A stretch of DNA of 64,000 bases from Sabellastarte sp. h YS-2021 (lineage: Eukaryota > Annelida > Polychaeta > Sabellida > Sabellidae), in NCBI GenBank assembly GCA_964017235.1, contig OZ024932.1, positions 81,285,451 through 81,349,450 on the forward strand. Reading direction: 5' to 3'. The stretch's first letter is position 1. Every line of letters starts with the position of its first letter. Below are positions 61,741 through 64,000 of the stretch, one piece after another. The position numbers were made by a program, and so were the translations under genes. Below the pieces are notes generated by a model. That model was not told the DNA's origin. It worked only from the letters and a program-made list of their open reading frames with translations, and did not search any database.

Positions 61741-63178
61741 GTAACTTTCAGCAATGACACGGCAAATGTTTATCCATGTTTAAATATAAACACTTATACA
61801 TCAACCTAAATATAACTGCTACAGTATACATCGATGTAAATATATTCCATACACTTTGGAGCGTATGTCTATACAGCTGTCATGTAAAACTATTTTATTA
61901 TTACCTCTAAATATAACATTCTTCACACTGAAAATTCGAGAAACCTGCCTTAAGGAAGCCATGATTGTTGCAAACACCAAATACCGAACAGAGGGTGACC
62001 TGGTTGGATCTAAAGCATGGAGCCTTTACAAACGTGTAGTTAGGTGTACTTGTGTGACGTGCCAAGGGTCTTGAGTTGAACTAATGTCAAGAGAAAGCCT
62101 TATGTCACATAATAGAACATTTATTTACAAAATATAACAAGTATTTTACCAGCAATTGCTGGGGCTGAATTGGTACAAGCACTAAAGTCACAAAAGTATC
62201 AACAATAATTAGAAATCACATTTATATTATATACATTCAAATAATTCCCCAGAATAATCTAAAAGAATTGAAAACAGGACATAACACTGGAAACCTACTG
62301 TCTACTAACACTTAGACCTTGGATCATACTCTATGTCAAAACACTGGTTCCATCCTTTATCAAATACCATAGTAGATTCAGTATCTAATGAAATGAATTC
62401 AATTAGTCATGGGTTTTACCCCATGAAACATTCATCAAATCACAGGCATTCAGCCTGAAACCTATAATCATATGACTGAAATCAACACATCATGCACAAT
62501 CAACCACATGCAATTATAACATTTCAGTCCATTCAATTCTTGCCAGGTTTTACCCTGACATGACTGTCTTCTGTTACCTGTACCAATTCAGCAAAGAGTG
62601 ACAGAATCCACCCTGCTTTTATAGAGAAATCCCAGACATGGGAGAATAACTCAAAGTCTGCATCTGTAAAATTGAAACAAGGAATCCTATTGGTTTAAAA
62701 TTTAGTATTCCCCCAGACTTTGAAGTTACAACTTCCTCTCTGTACATTGACATGAGGATACAATACAAACCATTTACAGCAATCATATACAACAAGGATA
62801 ACAGTATATGACACTAAAAAGGTAAATAAATACAAGTTACAATCATAATACATCAATTTCAAACTGTATCACAATGAAATGGTGAAAACGCAATAACGCC
62901 GATTTTGCCGATATCACCGCATGCTTCACTTGAAAGACCACAATGCACATTTTTTTATTTTTTTTGCATCCCTATACAGTTTATGTGTGAAACAAGACTC
63001 AGTGTAATAGCATATTTTATATTGGACTACACTGCTGCTAATATTGAAAGTAAGCAGTCTGAAATGATCAGTACCAGGATGTAGAGTTTAGTACTCTGGA
63101 GATCTGAACACACATACAAAGTTTATAAGGAAACTTTTGTCATGCACTGTGGATTTTAAGAAATTTATTTTCTTCCAT
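61741..63178. other. No gene recognised; possible minus-strand promoter or LTR remnant
   Basis: On the minus strand a TATAAAAG (about 62,622-62,615) precedes CTGAATTGGTACAG followed by a GTAACA donor-like site (about 62,575), and TTTATT at about 62,109 would be a minus-strand polyadenylation signal. The outer bases TGTCACATA (62,103) and TATATGACA (62,813) form a weak TG...CA pair. No target duplication was found. Confidence 0.3.
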
Positions 63179-63420
63179 GGTTTAGTTATTTATTTATTTG
63201 GGGTTTTATGTCATTTTCAACACTGTACAGGTCATATCACGATGGGTAGTTGGGAAGGCAGAGGAAACCAGTATATACAGTTGGTCAAGGTTCTGTACTG
63301 TAAACTGCCGACCAATGGCAAGCAACTACCAGCTTTCCCACTTGAGGTCAGGCCGGAAACTGAACCCTGATCTCAGAGGTGGGAGGCGAGAGTGTTACCA
63401 CTCTGCCACCGTGGCCCCCA
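63179..63420 (-). mobile_element. tRNA-derived SINE, full length
   Basis: On the minus strand it begins GGGGCCACGGTGGCAGAGTGG, with a Pol III A box (TGGCAGAGTGG), and has a B box GGTTCAGTTTCC about 35 bp on. The body follows and the end is ACATAAAACCCCAAATAAATA. The tRNA-like head, body and A/T-rich tail are those of bivalve- and fish-type SINEs. A related head fragment is at 33,155-33,225. Confidence 0.88.
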
Positions 63421-63574
63421 TTGAGTCTGGTTACATGCCCACCATTTGCTAGGTGGTGTGACTTCCTTCCTTCCTGGTTATAGAACACAACATCTTAGCA
63501 TCTTTTTCATTCTACTAACCTTAGATGAGCCCCGAGTAAGATAAATGTCGGACTGGTTGGGAGGGCCTCTCCTA

Positions 63575-64000
63575 TCTATTAGGTAAGGTATTAACTGATA
63601 CAAATTTAACTTAATTCTTAAATTTTCCATTTTTTGTTGCCTTAATTCAGCTTACCTAATGGATAATTAGCTGGAATACCTATCGTTTGGAAGGTGGGTA
63701 GCTTACTAGGGACTTTAAATTAAATTCAGTAGAGAAAATTTGTCTCAAAATTACACCAGTTGCTCCCAAAGGCTGGTTGCCTTCGAAGTGGTAAATAACC
63801 AGACCAGGTTGCTCCCCTCCGTTTTTTACCTCCCCTGATGTGGGGGAAGAGAGGTATGAGTTCAGTCCCTGGAGAGGCCCTCTTTGGAAGGAAGAGGAAT
63901 GGATCCAGTAGTATCAAAGCAGGACCTACCACATGGAAAGCCATGTTATGCCAGATGAGAGGTTGATTAGGTATGACTGCTAGTGGTGGATCCGCTGGGC
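63575..64000 (-). mobile_element. Edge of a further DIRS-type element (copy 5), diverged
   Basis: 63,575-63,670 reads ATTAGGTAAGGTATTAAC ... TTAAATTTTCCATTTTTTG ... CAGCTTACCTAATGG, the arrangement of the reverse complement of the copy 1 to 3 ICR, with many substitutions. GCTACCCACCTTCC (minus) next to it matches the GCTACCCTCCTTCC spacer before the ICR in copies 1 and 2. The recombinase gene would lie just past the window end. The right ITR expected to the left of 63,575 was not found, so this side seems lost. Confidence 0.65.

Noticed and set aside
62103..62813. Solo LTR on the minus strand
   Set aside because: TG...CA ends and a TATA-like motif are present, but no target-site duplication, no primer-binding site and no second copy were seen; kept only as a possibility in the region note.

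Overview
The window is nuclear DNA from an animal, most likely an aquatic invertebrate (a mollusc or similar lophotrochozoan would fit, but the species cannot be fixed from the sequence). It is AT-rich, has spliced genes with GT/AG introns, and is dominated by transposable elements: DIRS-type tyrosine-recombinase retrotransposons, satellite-carrying elements with terminal hairpins that resemble Helentron/Pearl elements, tRNA-derived SINEs, hAT and other MITEs, and a LINE remnant.

The main host gene is a dye-decolorizing (DyP-type) heme peroxidase on the minus strand. Seven exons could be placed between 47,376 and 8,111. They splice in consistent phase and carry the family's Asp, His and Arg heme-pocket residues. 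The 5' end lies outside the recognised exons. The intron between exons 6 and 7 is about 24 kb and holds three complete-length DIRS elements. A second host gene is represented only by a plus-strand terminal exon (2,828-3,040) that ends in a CaaL-type prenylation-like tail.

Layout: 1-1,034 is the 3' end of a DIRS element; 2.8-4.3 kb is a terminal exon and 3' UTR; 4.35-5.5 kb is a 169-bp satellite element; 8.1-8.4 kb is DyP exon 7; 8.46-14.96 kb is DIRS copy 2 (+, decayed); 15.9-21.4 kb is DIRS copy 4 (-, all three frames open, different family); 22.2-28.6 kb is DIRS copy 3 (+, one break in gag); 28.7-29.1 kb is the last exon of another tyrosine-recombinase gene; 29.3-29.98 kb is a LINE remnant; 32.5-35.9 kb holds DyP exons 6 to 3 with MITEs and hairpins; 36.1-42.3 kb is a satellite element containing a nearly perfect 2,665-bp tandem duplication; 42.6 and 47.2 kb are DyP exons 2 and 1; 43.9-46.7 and 51.3-55.5 kb are two copies of a composite satellite element; 47.4-49.9 kb is a related element; 55.9-62 kb holds nested MITEs and a TIR element containing a broken PHD-like gene; 63.2-64 kb holds a SINE and the edge of a further DIRS element.

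The most interesting pattern is in the DIRS elements. In all three the recombinase frame is the gag frame continued past a single TGA, it stays open across the entire reverse-transcriptase gene, and reverse transcriptase sits in the +1 frame. In two diverged copies the TGA is followed by CAA-YYA, the known stop-readthrough hexamer, and by a conserved cysteine-rich segment. The second notable pattern is a shared architecture among the satellite-carrying elements: a CTAGA-like start, an arm copied inverted at the other end, internal satellites, a GGC-rich block, and a terminal hairpin, followed by AATTA in the two best-defined families.
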